Positions 8,574 through 18,262 of a stretch of 39,548 bases of DNA are shown one piece after another. The stretch's first letter is position 1. Every line of letters begins with the position of its first letter. The position numbers and the translations under genes were made by a program. The stretch covers positions 1 through 39,548 of the forward strand of contig JAJRXM010000014.1 of the NCBI GenBank assembly GCA_024276275.1. Reading direction: 5' to 3'. The notes beneath the pieces are model-generated. The model had not been told where the DNA came from, did no database searches, and worked only from the letters and a program-made list of their open reading frames with translations. This DNA is from Candidatus Zixiibacteriota bacterium. GTDB lineage: Bacteria > Zixibacteria > MSB-5A5 > GN15 > FEB-12.

Positions 8574-9881
8574 ATGAATATTTGTGTTGTAGGCACCGGC
8601 TATGTAGGGTTGGTTGCAGGAACTTGTCTTTCAGATTTTGGTATGCACGTTATATGTGTTGATAAAGATAAATCTAAAATTGATATGCTGAATAACGGCG
8701 AAGTACCTATTTATGAAATGGGTTTAAAAGAACTGATTGCTCGCAATGTCAAACTTGAACGGCTCAGTTTCACTACTGATTTAAAAACAACTATAGACCG
8801 CTCACTTTGTATTTTTATAGGTGTCGGTACTCCCGAAAATGAAGACGGCACCGCAAATCTACAATATATATTCGATGTGTGCGATGAAATCGCTGATTCT
8901 ATGAACGACTACAAAGTTATAGTCATCAAAAGTACTGTTCCGGTCGGAACTGCCAAAACATTACGTGAACGAATTAAAGCTCGACTGAAAAAAGATATAC
9001 ATTTTGATATTGTCTCTAATCCTGAATTCCTTCGGGAAGGTTCAGCTGTAAATGATTTCTTACGACCTGACAGAGTTGTCATAGGTTCAAATTCTGACAA
9101 AGCTCTTGCTATAGTTCGAGACATCTACCGTCCTTTATATCTGCTGGAAACTCCGATAGTAAGTACCTCAAATGAAACTGCCGAACTTATAAAATATGCC
9201 TCCAATACAATGCTTGCTTTAAAAATCTCATTTATAAATGAAATGGCAAATCTCTGTGATAAAGTAGGCGGAGATGTATATCAGGTTGCTACCGCTATGG
9301 GAATGGATAAACGTATCGGCTCTAAATTTTTACATCCCGGACCGGGATACGGCGGTTCCTGTTTCCCAAAAGATGTATCTGCGTTGGCAAAAGTATCTGA
9401 GTCTTATGGTTATGATTTTAAGATATCAAAAGCTATTTTAGAAGTGAACGCCCTTCAAAAAGAAAATGTTGTAAAAAAATCAGAAGCAATGCTTGGAACG
9501 CTTAAAGGAAAAACAATTTGTCTGCTTGGGTTAGCTTTTAAGCCAAACACCGATGATGTCCGCGAAGCACCTGCCCTTTACGCTGCTAAGAGGATGATGG
9601 AAGAAGGGGCGACTATAAACGCCTATGACCCAATCGCAATGGAAGAAGCTAAAAAAGATATAGAAGGTATCAATTATTTCAATGATGCTTACTCGGCATG
9701 TACAAATGCCGATTTGGTTATCATCATGACAGAGTGGAATGAATTCAGAGATTTACATTTTGACCGTTTAAAAGAAGAGATGAGAGAACTCAATGTATAT
9801 GACACAAGAAATATTTACAACGCAAAGTCTATACGTGAGAGTGGTTTCAACTATATCTGTACCGGAAGACCGGTAGAATAA
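8574..9881 (+). CDS. ugd: UDP-glucose 6-dehydrogenase
   Basis: A 435-residue enzyme of the usual length for the family. It oxidises UDP-glucose twice with NAD to UDP-glucuronate. The N-terminal Rossmann motif VVGTGYVGLV is at residues 5-14. The catalytic cysteine is Cys263 in GPGYGGSCFPKD, and the conserved lysine and asparagine are in ETAELIKYASN. The third domain carries GLAFKPNTDDVREAPA. The ATG follows AAGGG at a 7-base distance, 4 bases after the epimerase stop, so the two genes form a transcriptional unit. The product supplies acidic sugar for the exopolysaccharide. The identification is secure. Confidence 0.96.
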   Translation: MNICVVGTGYVGLVAGTCLSDFGMHVICVDKDKSKIDMLNNGEVPIYEMGLKELIARNVKLERLSFTTDLKTTIDRSLCIFIGVGTPENEDGTANLQYIFDVCDEIADSMNDYKVIVIKSTVPVGTAKTLRERIKARLKKDIHFDIVSNPEFLREGSAVNDFLRPDRVVIGSNSDKALAIVRDIYRPLYLLETPIVSTSNETAELIKYASNTMLALKISFINEMANLCDKVGGDVYQVATAMGMDKRIGSKFLHPGPGYGGSCFPKDVSALAKVSESYGYDFKISKAILEVNALQKENVVKKSEAMLGTLKGKTICLLGLAFKPNTDDVREAPALYAAKRMMEEGATINAYDPIAMEEAKKDIEGINYFNDAYSACTNADLVIIMTEWNEFRDLHFDRLKEEMRELNVYDTRNIYNAKSIRESGFNYICTGRPVE

Positions 9882-9898
9882 AAAAATATTGAACTCTA

Positions 9899-11275
9899 AT
9901 GGATATACTTAAACCTGTTGCAAAATTTGTTTTAGATCCGCTTTTAGCGTTTCATGAAAACAGTTCTCATCCTGAATATTTGGAACTGTTTGAGAAAACT
10001 CAATATATGACAAAAGAAAAAATTGCTGACAGGCAATTTTTTCTTTTAAAAAACCTTCTCTTTCATGCTTATAAAAACTGTCCGTTTTATACAAATCGGT
10101 TTGAACAGGCAGGTTTCTATCCAAAAAATTTCCATTCACTGACAGATATAAAACAAATACCTCCCCTCACCAAACAGGAAATACAACAGCACTTGGAAAA
10201 TCTAAAAGCTCAGAATTATTCCAATAATACCCTTTCATTAAATCAAACAGGAGGCTCTACAGGCTCCCCCCTCAAATTCTATGTTGATTTACCTCGTCTG
10301 CATTCACGAAAAGCATCCACTTTTAGACATGACCGTTGGACGGGATGGGATATCGGAATGAAAACAGCTGTCCTTTGGGGACATCAAAGAGATTTCCTTC
10401 CTCAACAAAATTGGAAAAACAAAATCAGAGATGACTATTACGAAAGAAAACTCTTTTTGGATACCTCAAGTATCTCCAATGAAAAAATGCAAGATTTTGT
10501 TAAAAAATTACTGATTTTCAAACCTGAAATTTATTTGGCTTACGCAAATTCTATGTATTTGTATGCTCGATATATCAAAGAAAATAATATAGAACAGTTC
10601 AACCGACCTCAAGCAATTATTACTTCGGCTGAAGTTCTGACCCCCGAACAGCGAAAAACAATTGAAGAAGTATTCGAATGCAAAGTATTTAACAGATACG
10701 GCTGCCGCGAAACATCTGTTATCGCATCAGAATGTTCTGAACACAATGGAATGCATATTTCAGCGGAAACTTTGTACCTGGAATTCCAACAAAACGGAAA
10801 TGATGTCGCCGTAAATGAAACCGGTAAAATTATTATTACCGATTTGCTTAATTATGGAATGCCTTTGATTCGATATCAAATTGAAGATGCCGGTTCACCG
10901 GTCGACGGTGACTGTGCCTGCGGTAGAACATTACCCCGTATGGATATTTCCGGAGGTAGAGTAACTGACTTTTTGGTGACCTCAGACCGCAAAGTAATAT
11001 CGGGAGCATCAATGACTATTTATTTTATAGCTGTCATTGATGGAATAGCACAAGCACAAATTATTCAAAATTCGGTAGACGACCTGACACTCAGAATTGT
11101 CAAAAGCTCTTATTTTTCTGAACAAACCGAAAAAGAGATACAACAAAAAGTATCAGAATACTTTGGCAGCAGAATGAAATACAGCATCGAATATGCAGAC
11201 GAAATACTGCCGACAGCATCGGGAAAATATCGGTTTTCAATTTCTCATATAGACCCGATGGAGTATTTAAGCTAA
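9899..11275 (+). CDS. CapK/PaaK-like adenylate-forming protein (copy 1)
   Basis: A 458-residue member of the phenylacetate-CoA-ligase-like branch of ANL adenylating enzymes. The phosphate-binding loop is QTGGSTGSP (about residues 116-124). FNRYGCRETSVIASEC matches the A5 region that holds the adenylate. A CxCGR motif (DGDCACGRTLPRMD) marks the CapK branch often found in capsule loci. These proteins are thought to activate a carboxylic acid with ATP, but in polysaccharide clusters their substrate is unknown. The copy at 12793 has the same architecture, and the two flank the Wzy-like gene. No clear ribosome binding site precedes the ATG, which lies 17 bases after ugd. Confidence 0.82.
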   Translation: MDILKPVAKFVLDPLLAFHENSSHPEYLELFEKTQYMTKEKIADRQFFLLKNLLFHAYKNCPFYTNRFEQAGFYPKNFHSLTDIKQIPPLTKQEIQQHLENLKAQNYSNNTLSLNQTGGSTGSPLKFYVDLPRLHSRKASTFRHDRWTGWDIGMKTAVLWGHQRDFLPQQNWKNKIRDDYYERKLFLDTSSISNEKMQDFVKKLLIFKPEIYLAYANSMYLYARYIKENNIEQFNRPQAIITSAEVLTPEQRKTIEEVFECKVFNRYGCRETSVIASECSEHNGMHISAETLYLEFQQNGNDVAVNETGKIIITDLLNYGMPLIRYQIEDAGSPVDGDCACGRTLPRMDISGGRVTDFLVTSDRKVISGASMTIYFIAVIDGIAQAQIIQNSVDDLTLRIVKSSYFSEQTEKEIQQKVSEYFGSRMKYSIEYADEILPTASGKYRFSISHIDPMEYLS

Positions 11276-11340
11276 TTTTTAAATAGTAACCGCAAAACCG
11301 ATTTGTTATATTAAAAAGAGATAATAGAAAAACTAAAGAT

Positions 11341-12780
11341 ATGCGTAATTCATCTAAAAATATTATAACGAACAGACATCTTTTTTATATTGCAGTTGTT
11401 ATAATTTCAATCGCTTTCGGTTTTGCTGTCACCCTTCCATTGCCATACAACATGATTCCATTTGGCCTCATTTTGGGGGCTGTCTTTTTGTTAACTACAT
11501 TTAAATACCCGATGGTCGGTGTTTATATGTATATGTTTATCTTTTTCTTCAGACCGCAAGAATGGTCTACATTGCAACTTCCCTATGAAAAAGTAATCGC
11601 CTTAGTCATTATAATAACGTTGCTCATGTATATTACATTTAAAGACAAAAAATTTGACCTTTTTTTAATAGACAAAGCATTTATAGCGTTTATGGCTGTT
11701 TGTCTTGTATCTATTGTTTTTTCAGGAGATATTCAGTATTCATTTGATGGTTTTGTAGAATTTTTCAAAATCTTCTTAGTGTATATTTTTGCTTCAATAA
11801 TTGCAAATACTTCCAGACGGTTTAACTCGATCATTTGGTTATTTGTTCTCTCCCAAATCTTTTTAGCTGTTTCAACTACGATTAACTACTATACAGGTGG
11901 AGCACAGTTCAGCATGGGAATTGATAGAGCTGTCGGATTAGCGGGGGCAGAAGGTGCCTATTCAGATGCGAACTCTGTTGCCAATTCATTGGTGTTAGGT
12001 ATTCCTTTTTTATTCTTCTTAATTAAATACTACCAATCCGCAATGATGAAACTTCTCCTAATTGCTACCCTAGGAATAACTTTTTGGACAATCATTATAA
12101 CCGGTTCACGTGGCGGTATGGTAAGTGTGATTATAGTTTCTATGCTTTTAGCTTACAGTACAAAGTACCGAACTATATCAACCATCGGTGCAATTGCTCT
12201 CTTGGTTGTTTTCATCACTTTTATGCCAAGTCAAGATAGAGAACGTTTTGCCACTATTTTCTCAATATATGAAGAAGACAGCACCGGAGCCGGTGAATCA
12301 GCACAAGGGAGAATAGAAGGTCTTGTTAAAGGTTTCGTTTTTATGACACAGAAGCCTATTTTCGGATGCGGTATTGCAAGTTTCAAATGGGAAAACCGTC
12401 AGCAATACGGCAAATGGCTTGATGCTCATAACATGCTCGGAAAATTAATGGGAGAACTTGGATTGATGGGGCTGTTAACATTCGGGTTTTTCTTATATGT
12501 TATTTTTAAAACTATTCAAATGATAAAATATATATATCATAAATATAAGTGGGAATATGATTTTGAACGGTCAATGATTGATTCTATCTCATACTCATTT
12601 ATTATGCTGGCATTCCAGGGACTTCTCGGGCATAACCTGTTTCGGTTTAACTGGTATATCTATGCCTGTTTTATTGTTATTATAACGATGATTGTAAATA
12701 ATAGAATTGACCAAATTAAACAAGATGCACTCTCTGAGAATAACAACTCAACCGATTTACTTGAAACTGAAAAAATATAA
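11341..12780 (+). CDS. O-antigen ligase/polymerase family membrane protein (Wzy_C type)
   Basis: A 479-residue polytopic membrane protein with about ten hydrophobic segments. Features of the O-antigen ligase/polymerase superfamily are the early FRPQEW motif, TGSRGGMVSV in a membrane segment, a soluble periplasmic loop (about residues 295-370, DRERFATIFSIYEEDSTG onward), and the terminal signature DAHNMLGKLMGELGLMG. The FRPQEW feature also occurs in the putative O-glycosylation ligases found with exosortase loci, but no exosortase is seen in this window. It probably polymerises repeat units or ligates the finished chain at the outer face of the inner membrane. It lies between two CapK-like genes, 12 bases before the second. 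Confidence 0.84.
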   Translation: MRNSSKNIITNRHLFYIAVVIISIAFGFAVTLPLPYNMIPFGLILGAVFLLTTFKYPMVGVYMYMFIFFFRPQEWSTLQLPYEKVIALVIIITLLMYITFKDKKFDLFLIDKAFIAFMAVCLVSIVFSGDIQYSFDGFVEFFKIFLVYIFASIIANTSRRFNSIIWLFVLSQIFLAVSTTINYYTGGAQFSMGIDRAVGLAGAEGAYSDANSVANSLVLGIPFLFFLIKYYQSAMMKLLLIATLGITFWTIIITGSRGGMVSVIIVSMLLAYSTKYRTISTIGAIALLVVFITFMPSQDRERFATIFSIYEEDSTGAGESAQGRIEGLVKGFVFMTQKPIFGCGIASFKWENRQQYGKWLDAHNMLGKLMGELGLMGLLTFGFFLYVIFKTIQMIKYIYHKYKWEYDFERSMIDSISYSFIMLAFQGLLGHNLFRFNWYIYACFIVIITMIVNNRIDQIKQDALSENNNSTDLLETEKI

Positions 12781-12792
12781 CGGAGATATTAA

Positions 12793-14154
12793 TTGACTAT
12801 CTATTCAAAATTATTAGAGAAGATGATTCTACCCTCTTTACTTGCCAGAGAAAATCAGTCATCAGCATTGTCTCACTTTACGTTTTTGCAAAAAAGCCAA
12901 TTCTGGTCAACAGATCGTCTTCTTACTTTTCAATTTGAATCGATAAAAAAGCTTTTGAAAGAAAGTTATAACAATACTGTCTATTACCGTATAATTTTGG
13001 ATGAACGAGGCTTGACTCCGGAATCATTTAAAGATTTTGATGACTTAAAAAAATTACCGGTTCTTACAAGAGATATTACATTTGACCGACAGGAACAGTT
13101 TTTTTCAAACAAGTTTAATAAATCTTCGCTGCAAGAATTTACTTCGGGCGGAACCACCGGACAACACGCTATATTATTTCGGGATATGGAAAGTTTTAAC
13201 ATAAAGCTTGCCATGGCATGGCGACATGAAACTTGGATGGGGAAATTTCCTTGTGATAAAATGGCTCTCATTTGGCCGGCTGCTATGGATATCAACGAAA
13301 ATGAACCGTTGAAGACAAGAATTAAGAATAGATATCTTTTGAGAACTATGATTTATAACGCAGGCGGTCTTGATGCTGCATCTTTGAATTTCATCAACAA
13401 AGACTTACTGGCGTTTAATCCAAAATATCTCAAAGTTTTCCCTTCTGCTTTATTTGGTTACACCGAATTTTGTATTGAAAACAATTTAAAGCATCCAAAA
13501 TACAAAGCTATACTTTCTACCGGTGAACCTCTTTCAGAAAATCAGAAAAAACTGTTTGAGCAAACGTATAACTGTCCGGTTTTTGATATGTACGGTTCCC
13601 GTGAAGTAGGAAATACATCCTCTGAATGTTCTGTTCATCATGGTATGCATATAGCGATGGAAACATCCTATGTTGAATTTATAAAAGACGGTCAAGAAGT
13701 AAAAAAAGGTGAAAGAGGTGAAATGCTTATCACCGACCTTACCAATTATGCTTTTCCTCTTATTCGGTATGCTATCAATGACTATGGTGCTCCGATGGAT
13801 GGAGCCTGCACATGTGGACGAGGTCTTGTACGAATGGACAAAGCATTAGGACGACTTTCTGATAATATTTTCAAACCGGACGGTTCAAAAATACTCGGGC
13901 ATGTACTCGGTATTGCCTTAACTTTTGAAGGTCCCCCTATCGGACAAACTCAGGTAATCCAAAAAACATACAATGATTTTGTAGTTAAAATCACGAACAA
14001 ACCTAAACCGACTCAGGAGATATTAAATTTTATTGATAGTGAAATGAAAAAATTAATCGGTGATTCTATCAATATCTCTATAGAAATTGTCGATGAAATA
14101 CCTAAAGAGAAATCCGGTAAAACAAGATTTATTAAATGTGAAATTGATGGATAG
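12793..14154 (+). CDS. CapK/PaaK-like adenylate-forming protein (copy 2)
   Basis: A 453-residue paralogue of the protein at 9899. It shows the same P-loop (SGGTTGQ, residues 118-124), adenylate-site segment (FDMYGSREVGNTSSEC) and CxCGR motif (DGACTCGRGLVRMD). The start is a TTG: GGAG at 12782-12785 sits seven bases upstream, and the next in-frame ATG would remove the first ten residues and leave no ribosome binding site. It follows the Wzy-like gene by 12 bases. The two copies are well diverged, so they are probably not redundant. The activated acid and the acceptor are unknown. Confidence 0.82.
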   Translation: MTIYSKLLEKMILPSLLARENQSSALSHFTFLQKSQFWSTDRLLTFQFESIKKLLKESYNNTVYYRIILDERGLTPESFKDFDDLKKLPVLTRDITFDRQEQFFSNKFNKSSLQEFTSGGTTGQHAILFRDMESFNIKLAMAWRHETWMGKFPCDKMALIWPAAMDINENEPLKTRIKNRYLLRTMIYNAGGLDAASLNFINKDLLAFNPKYLKVFPSALFGYTEFCIENNLKHPKYKAILSTGEPLSENQKKLFEQTYNCPVFDMYGSREVGNTSSECSVHHGMHIAMETSYVEFIKDGQEVKKGERGEMLITDLTNYAFPLIRYAINDYGAPMDGACTCGRGLVRMDKALGRLSDNIFKPDGSKILGHVLGIALTFEGPPIGQTQVIQKTYNDFVVKITNKPKPTQEILNFIDSEMKKLIGDSINISIEIVDEIPKEKSGKTRFIKCEIDG

Positions 14155-14172
14155 CACGACAAAGGAATAGAC

Positions 14173-15363
14173 GTGAAAATACTTATTATAGATGAAGAAT
14201 TTCCCTACCCTCTTAACTCGGGCAAACGCCTGAGAACAAGCAATCTTACCTATGAGCTGGCCAAACTACATGACGTATCTTATTTGGCATTTGGTGAAGA
14301 CAAAAGTAAAGCGGTACATCATTTTAGATCAAAAAATATTCATTCTTTCCCTGTTACTCCATTGCAAAACAAAAAATCCGGTTTATCTTTTTATTTCAAA
14401 CTGTTGGCGAATTTCTTCTCACCGGACCCATATATTGTAACATCACATTATTCGAAAGAATTTGAAACAAAACTACAGGAACTGATATCGAGTAAAAATT
14501 TTGATGTTATTATTTGCGAATGGACGCCATATGCTCAGTATGTTAAAAACATCAACAATGTAAAATCTATTATAGTTGCCCATAATATTGAGTCAGATAT
14601 CTGGAAACGGTATCATGAAAATGAAACTAATCCGATAAAAAGATTTTATATCGGTATTCAATATAAGAAAGTTCTGAACTTTGAAAAACTATGTTTCAAA
14701 TGGGTCAACGGTGCCACCGCGGTATCATCTATCGATGCATCATTTATAGAAAAACTAAACCTTCCCTATAAACCTGCTGTAATTGAAAATGGTGTTGATA
14801 CCGATTTTTTTGTACCGTCAAATAACTCAACCAAGCCGCACCGCTTAGCCTTTACCGGTTCAATGGATTGGCGTCCGAACCAGGATGCTGCCGAATTTTT
14901 TGCCCATGAAATATTACCTCTGCTCAAAAAATCTATCCCGGATATTTAAGCATATTTTGTAGGAAGAAACCCTCCTGCTCATATTCAGGAGCTTGACAAT
15001 ATCGAGGGTATCACTATTACCGGCATGGTCGATGATGTCCGTACTTATATTGCAGATGCTGCCTTGTATATTGTCCCTCTCAGAATAGGAGGAGGTTCCC
15101 GATTAAAAATTCTAGAGGCAATGAGTATGCAAAAACCGATAGTATCGACAACGGTCGGTGCTGAAGGGTTGGAAGTAAGAGACAAACATGATATTTTAAT
15201 AGCTGATTCTCCTCAAGAGTTTTGTAATACAATTTTAAAAGCTCTGAAGGACAAAGCTCTTTGTGACAAAATCGCACAAAACTGATTTTCTTTGGTTCAT
15301 ATTAAATATAAATGGAGCAGTATCGGTAAAAAATTAAGCCGATATTTGTTAGAGTTGTCATAA
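14173..15363 (+). pseudogene. GT4 glycosyltransferase broken by two in-frame stops
   Basis: The frame starts at a GTG after AAAGGA and reads a GT4 N-terminus (LIIDEEFPYPLNSGKRLRTS) similar to the sugar transferases of PEP-CTERM/EpsH-type loci. It stops at TAA 14947-14949 after KKSIPDI. The same frame then continues without shift as AYFVGRNPPAHIQELDN, ITITGMVDDVRTYIADA, VPLRIGGGSRLKILEAMS and VSTTVGAEGLEV, the complete C-terminal donor-binding domain. A second stop, TGA at 15283-15285, follows KIAQN, and the frame runs on through YKWSSIGKKLSRYLLELS to TAA 15361-15363. That stop directly abuts the ATG of the next gene, the usual operon geometry. The intact ancestor would have about 396 residues. 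One fragment spans 14173-14949 and an ATG at 15025 opens another to 15285. Loss of function or base-calling error are the likely explanations. Confidence 0.85.
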
Positions 15364-16500
15364 ATGCAAAGTCCTGAAAATAAATTACGTATTCTACATC
15401 TCCGAGCGTCTAATTTTTACGGCGGTCCGGAAAGACAGCTTCATTATCACGCCAAATACGCAAAGAATACCGACACAGAAGTTATCATTTCTTCTTTTTC
15501 AGAATACAATGAAACACCTGAATTTATTACAACAATTGCAAACGATGATATAGAAACGGTTCTTTTTACAGTTACTTCTGCCTATGATCGTTCCGTTGTA
15601 AAAAAAATCACAGAATATCTGAATGAAAATAATATTGATATACTTTGTACACATGACTACCGAACGCATTTTTACGGTATGTATGCCACAAAAAAGACTA
15701 ATACAAAATGGATTGCATTCTCTCGTGGTATGACTAAAGAAAATCTAAAAATAAAACTGTTTACTTTTTTTGAAAAATATATCATCAGAAAAGCTAACCA
15801 TTTAGTTGCTGTTTCAGAATCGCAGAAGAAAAAACTGATAGCTCAATCTATAACGGAGCAAAAAATAACAACAGTACATAATGCGATAGATATAACCCTC
15901 GTCGACAATATTAAACCGTTATCATTAAAAGAGAGATTTAATTTTCCAAACAACTCGATTGTTCTAATTAGCGGAGGAAGGTTTTCATTTGAAAAAGGAC
16001 AAATTTATTTTGTCAAAGCTGCCGAAATTGCTCTAACAAAAAATAAAAACCTTCGCTTTGTTTTATTTGGTGACGGGCCGGATTTGGAAAAAACGAGGCA
16101 ATATATCAAGAATAGAAATCTTGAGTCATTTATCCTCTGCCCCGGTTTTGAAAAAAATATGCTTAACTACATTAAAGATGCTGATATCCTTGTAAACCCG
16201 TCTTTGTCGGAAGGTTTGCCGAATATTGTTTTGGAATCTATGGCATCATATCTTCCTGTAATTGCTACCGACGTCGGCGGTCTGCCTGAAATCATACAAT
16301 CGGACTATAACGGCATTCTTATTCCTTCCCAAGACAGCAACTCATTGGCAAAGGCAATTCAGGCACTTGTTACAGATATAAAAATTATTGAAAAATTCAA
16401 AAACAACGCTCGACAAACTATTGTTGATACATTTAATTTTAAAAGTCAAAACAATAAACTAATAAAACTTTATACAAAGATTGCAAATCAAAATGTCTGA
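15364..16500 (+). CDS. Glycosyltransferase family 4 (copy A)
   Basis: A 378-residue GT-B enzyme. The N-terminal loop FYGGPERQLHYHA (about residues 18-30) binds the acceptor side. ISGGRFSFEKGQ opens the C-terminal domain, with LVLFGDGPD-like strand RFVLFGDGPDLEKT following. The donor-binding EX7E-type segment is SEGLPNIVLESMASYLPVIA, near residue 282. It probably adds one sugar to the lipid-linked repeat unit at the inner face of the membrane. The ATG follows directly on the final stop of the broken glycosyltransferase. Its end overlaps the next gene by 8 bases, so the two are coupled. The sugar specificity is unknown. Confidence 0.9.
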   Translation: MQSPENKLRILHLRASNFYGGPERQLHYHAKYAKNTDTEVIISSFSEYNETPEFITTIANDDIETVLFTVTSAYDRSVVKKITEYLNENNIDILCTHDYRTHFYGMYATKKTNTKWIAFSRGMTKENLKIKLFTFFEKYIIRKANHLVAVSESQKKKLIAQSITEQKITTVHNAIDITLVDNIKPLSLKERFNFPNNSIVLISGGRFSFEKGQIYFVKAAEIALTKNKNLRFVLFGDGPDLEKTRQYIKNRNLESFILCPGFEKNMLNYIKDADILVNPSLSEGLPNIVLESMASYLPVIATDVGGLPEIIQSDYNGILIPSQDSNSLAKAIQALVTDIKIIEKFKNNARQTIVDTFNFKSQNNKLIKLYTKIANQNV

Positions 16501-17617
16501 ACCAATTAAAATAGCTTATGTAATCGACACAATTGTAACCCCGTCGGCCGGTACAGAAAAACAACTGCTTTATCTGCTGAACGGTTTAAATCGTGATAAA
16601 GTAACACCCTATTTAGTTTGTTTTTATCAATCTGAATGGATGAAAACTCAGACATTTAATTTTCCTATATATTATCTAAACTTAAGAAGTTTTTTTTCGC
16701 CGGACATATTCAAAGCTTACCGATTATTTAAAAAACTGCATCAACAACAAAGATTTGATATTGTACAAACATTTTTTAAAGACGGTAATATGTTCGGTAC
16801 AGTCGCTGCTCACTTTGCTAAAGTACCTGCCGTTGTTTCAAGTCGCAGAAATATCGGATATTGGCATAACAAAATTCAAATATCTATCTTAAGATTTTTA
16901 GAAAGCAGGACAACCCACTTCCTTGCAAATTCTCAGGCAGCCGTTGATATGACAATAGAAATTGAAAAGGCAAATAAAGACAAATTTAAAATTATATACA
17001 ACGGATTGGATCTAAAAAAATTTCAATCAACAGATCAAACACAAAGAGAAAATAAAAGAAACGAATGGAAATGCAGCAATACAGATATTATTATCGGTAC
17101 TGTTGCCAATTTACGTCCGGTAAAAAGACTGCATACTGTTGTTGAAGCTGCCAAAGCACTAATTCCGCAATATCAAAATCTAAAATTTATTTTTATAGGT
17201 GAAGGTCCTGACAGGGAATCGCTTGAAAGTCTTATAAGTCAATATAATCTCTCAGAATACTTTCTTCTTCCGGGGTCTTCTCAAGAAATTCCCTCTGTAC
17301 TGGCTGCTTTTGATATTGCATTGCTTACGTCGTCAAATGAATCTTTTTCGAATTCGCTCATTGAATATATGGCATCAAACCTTCCTATCGCGGCAACTCG
17401 TGTCGGCGGTAACTCCGAGGCAATCACCCATAATGAAACCGGCCTTTTATATGAGCTAGAAGATAAAAACGGATTGACAAATTCGCTGAAATTTATTTTA
17501 GATAATAAAGAGAAATCACAATCAATTGCCGATAAAGCTAAAGAGAAGGCATTTACTGAGTATTCAATTGAAAAAATGATTTTAAATCACGAAGAGTATT
17601 ACCGAGAAATAGTATAG
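16493..17617 (+). CDS. Glycosyltransferase family 4 (copy B)
   Basis: A 374-residue GT-B enzyme. The start shows IAYVIDTIVTPSAGTEKQLL. The C-terminal domain opens at GTVANLRPVKRLHTVVEAAK, and the donor-site segment is NESFSNSLIEYMASNLPIAA near residue 280, followed by TRVGGNSEAITHNETG. The ATG at 16493 was chosen over a TTG at 16481: it lies within the stop region of the upstream gene (8-base overlap) and gives the usual family N-terminus. It is similar in layout to the preceding glycosyltransferase but clearly a different enzyme. It ends 10 bases before a membrane-anchored acyltransferase. Confidence 0.88.
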   Translation: MSEPIKIAYVIDTIVTPSAGTEKQLLYLLNGLNRDKVTPYLVCFYQSEWMKTQTFNFPIYYLNLRSFFSPDIFKAYRLFKKLHQQQRFDIVQTFFKDGNMFGTVAAHFAKVPAVVSSRRNIGYWHNKIQISILRFLESRTTHFLANSQAAVDMTIEIEKANKDKFKIIYNGLDLKKFQSTDQTQRENKRNEWKCSNTDIIIGTVANLRPVKRLHTVVEAAKALIPQYQNLKFIFIGEGPDRESLESLISQYNLSEYFLLPGSSQEIPSVLAAFDIALLTSSNESFSNSLIEYMASNLPIAATRVGGNSEAITHNETGLLYELEDKNGLTNSLKFILDNKEKSQSIADKAKEKAFTEYSIEKMILNHEEYYREIV

Positions 17618-17627
17618 CGAGGTCTTT

Positions 17628-18212
17628 ATGAAACGATTAATAAAAATGACCGTCATAGCATTTTTCTATATTTTAATGCTGCCTTTTGGGATATCCGCAA
17701 AACTGACCTATAAATTATTCGGTTCACATGTCTTATTTTCTATGTTTGGCGAGTTTCTTTCACTCATACCTAGTTTCCCCGGATATTTTAGCCGAGGTTG
17801 TTACTATCAAATGACACTCGCAAAAGCAGATGTTGAACTATTTTTAGCTTTTGGTTCCTACATCTCCAAGATTGAAACTAAAATTGGCAAAGGTGTCGGT
17901 ATCGGCGGACATTCCATTATAGGTCTTGCCGAGATTGGTGATAACACTGTAATAGCAAATTTTGTTTCTATACTTTCAGGAAGCAGACAGCATAATTTTG
18001 ATGATCCTAACGCTTCTATTGCCGATTCCAATAATCATTTTAACAAGATGATTGTCGGCAGCGATGTTTTTATAGGCGATCAATCTGTTGTTATGGCTAA
18101 TATTGGAGATAAATCAATAATCGGTGCAGGTTCTATTGTAGTCAAAGAAATACCTCCATATTCAATTGCTGTCGGTAACCCCGCAAAAGTTGTAAAAGAA
18201 AGAACTAAATAA
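17628..18212 (+). CDS. Membrane-anchored hexapeptide acyltransferase (copy 1)
   Basis: A 194-residue protein with an N-terminal hydrophobic helix (about residues 8-25) followed by PFGISAKLTYKLFG and an amphipathic stretch. A left-handed beta-helix follows from about residue 80: KIETKIGKGVGIGGH, IGLAEIGDNTVIANFVSILS. The likely catalytic histidine is in SRQHNFDDP, and the end is PPYSIAVGNPAKVVKER. The family transfers acetyl or other acyl groups to sugars. The hydrophobic N-terminus suggests it works at the inner membrane on lipid-linked sugars. Its ribosome binding site is GAGG five bases before ATG. The next gene is a close paralogue, and a third copy is at 24367. Confidence 0.82.
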   Translation: MKRLIKMTVIAFFYILMLPFGISAKLTYKLFGSHVLFSMFGEFLSLIPSFPGYFSRGCYYQMTLAKADVELFLAFGSYISKIETKIGKGVGIGGHSIIGLAEIGDNTVIANFVSILSGSRQHNFDDPNASIADSNNHFNKMIVGSDVFIGDQSVVMANIGDKSIIGAGSIVVKEIPPYSIAVGNPAKVVKERTK

Positions 18213-18220
18213 TTTTTCTT

Positions 18221-18259
18221 ATATTCCTATATATATACTAAAGACTCTATATAGGATAT
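18221..18259 (+). promoter_or_regulatory. Hairpin covering the ribosome binding site of the second acyltransferase gene
   Basis: CCTATATA (18226-18233) pairs with TATATAGG (18248-18255). The stem extends by ATAT and T (18221-18225) against ATAT (18256-18259) with one bulged base. The 3' arm contains the AGGA (18253-18256) that should serve the ATG at 18263. If it forms in the transcript, it would lower translation of the second paralogue. It could also be a chance AT-rich fold. Confidence 0.4.
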
Positions 18260-18262
18260 TAC

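Noticed and set aside
11341-12780. Exosortase/PEP-CTERM system
   Set aside because: The FRPQEW motif and the broken glycosyltransferase resemble parts of such loci, but no exosortase and no PEP-CTERM tails are visible in the window.
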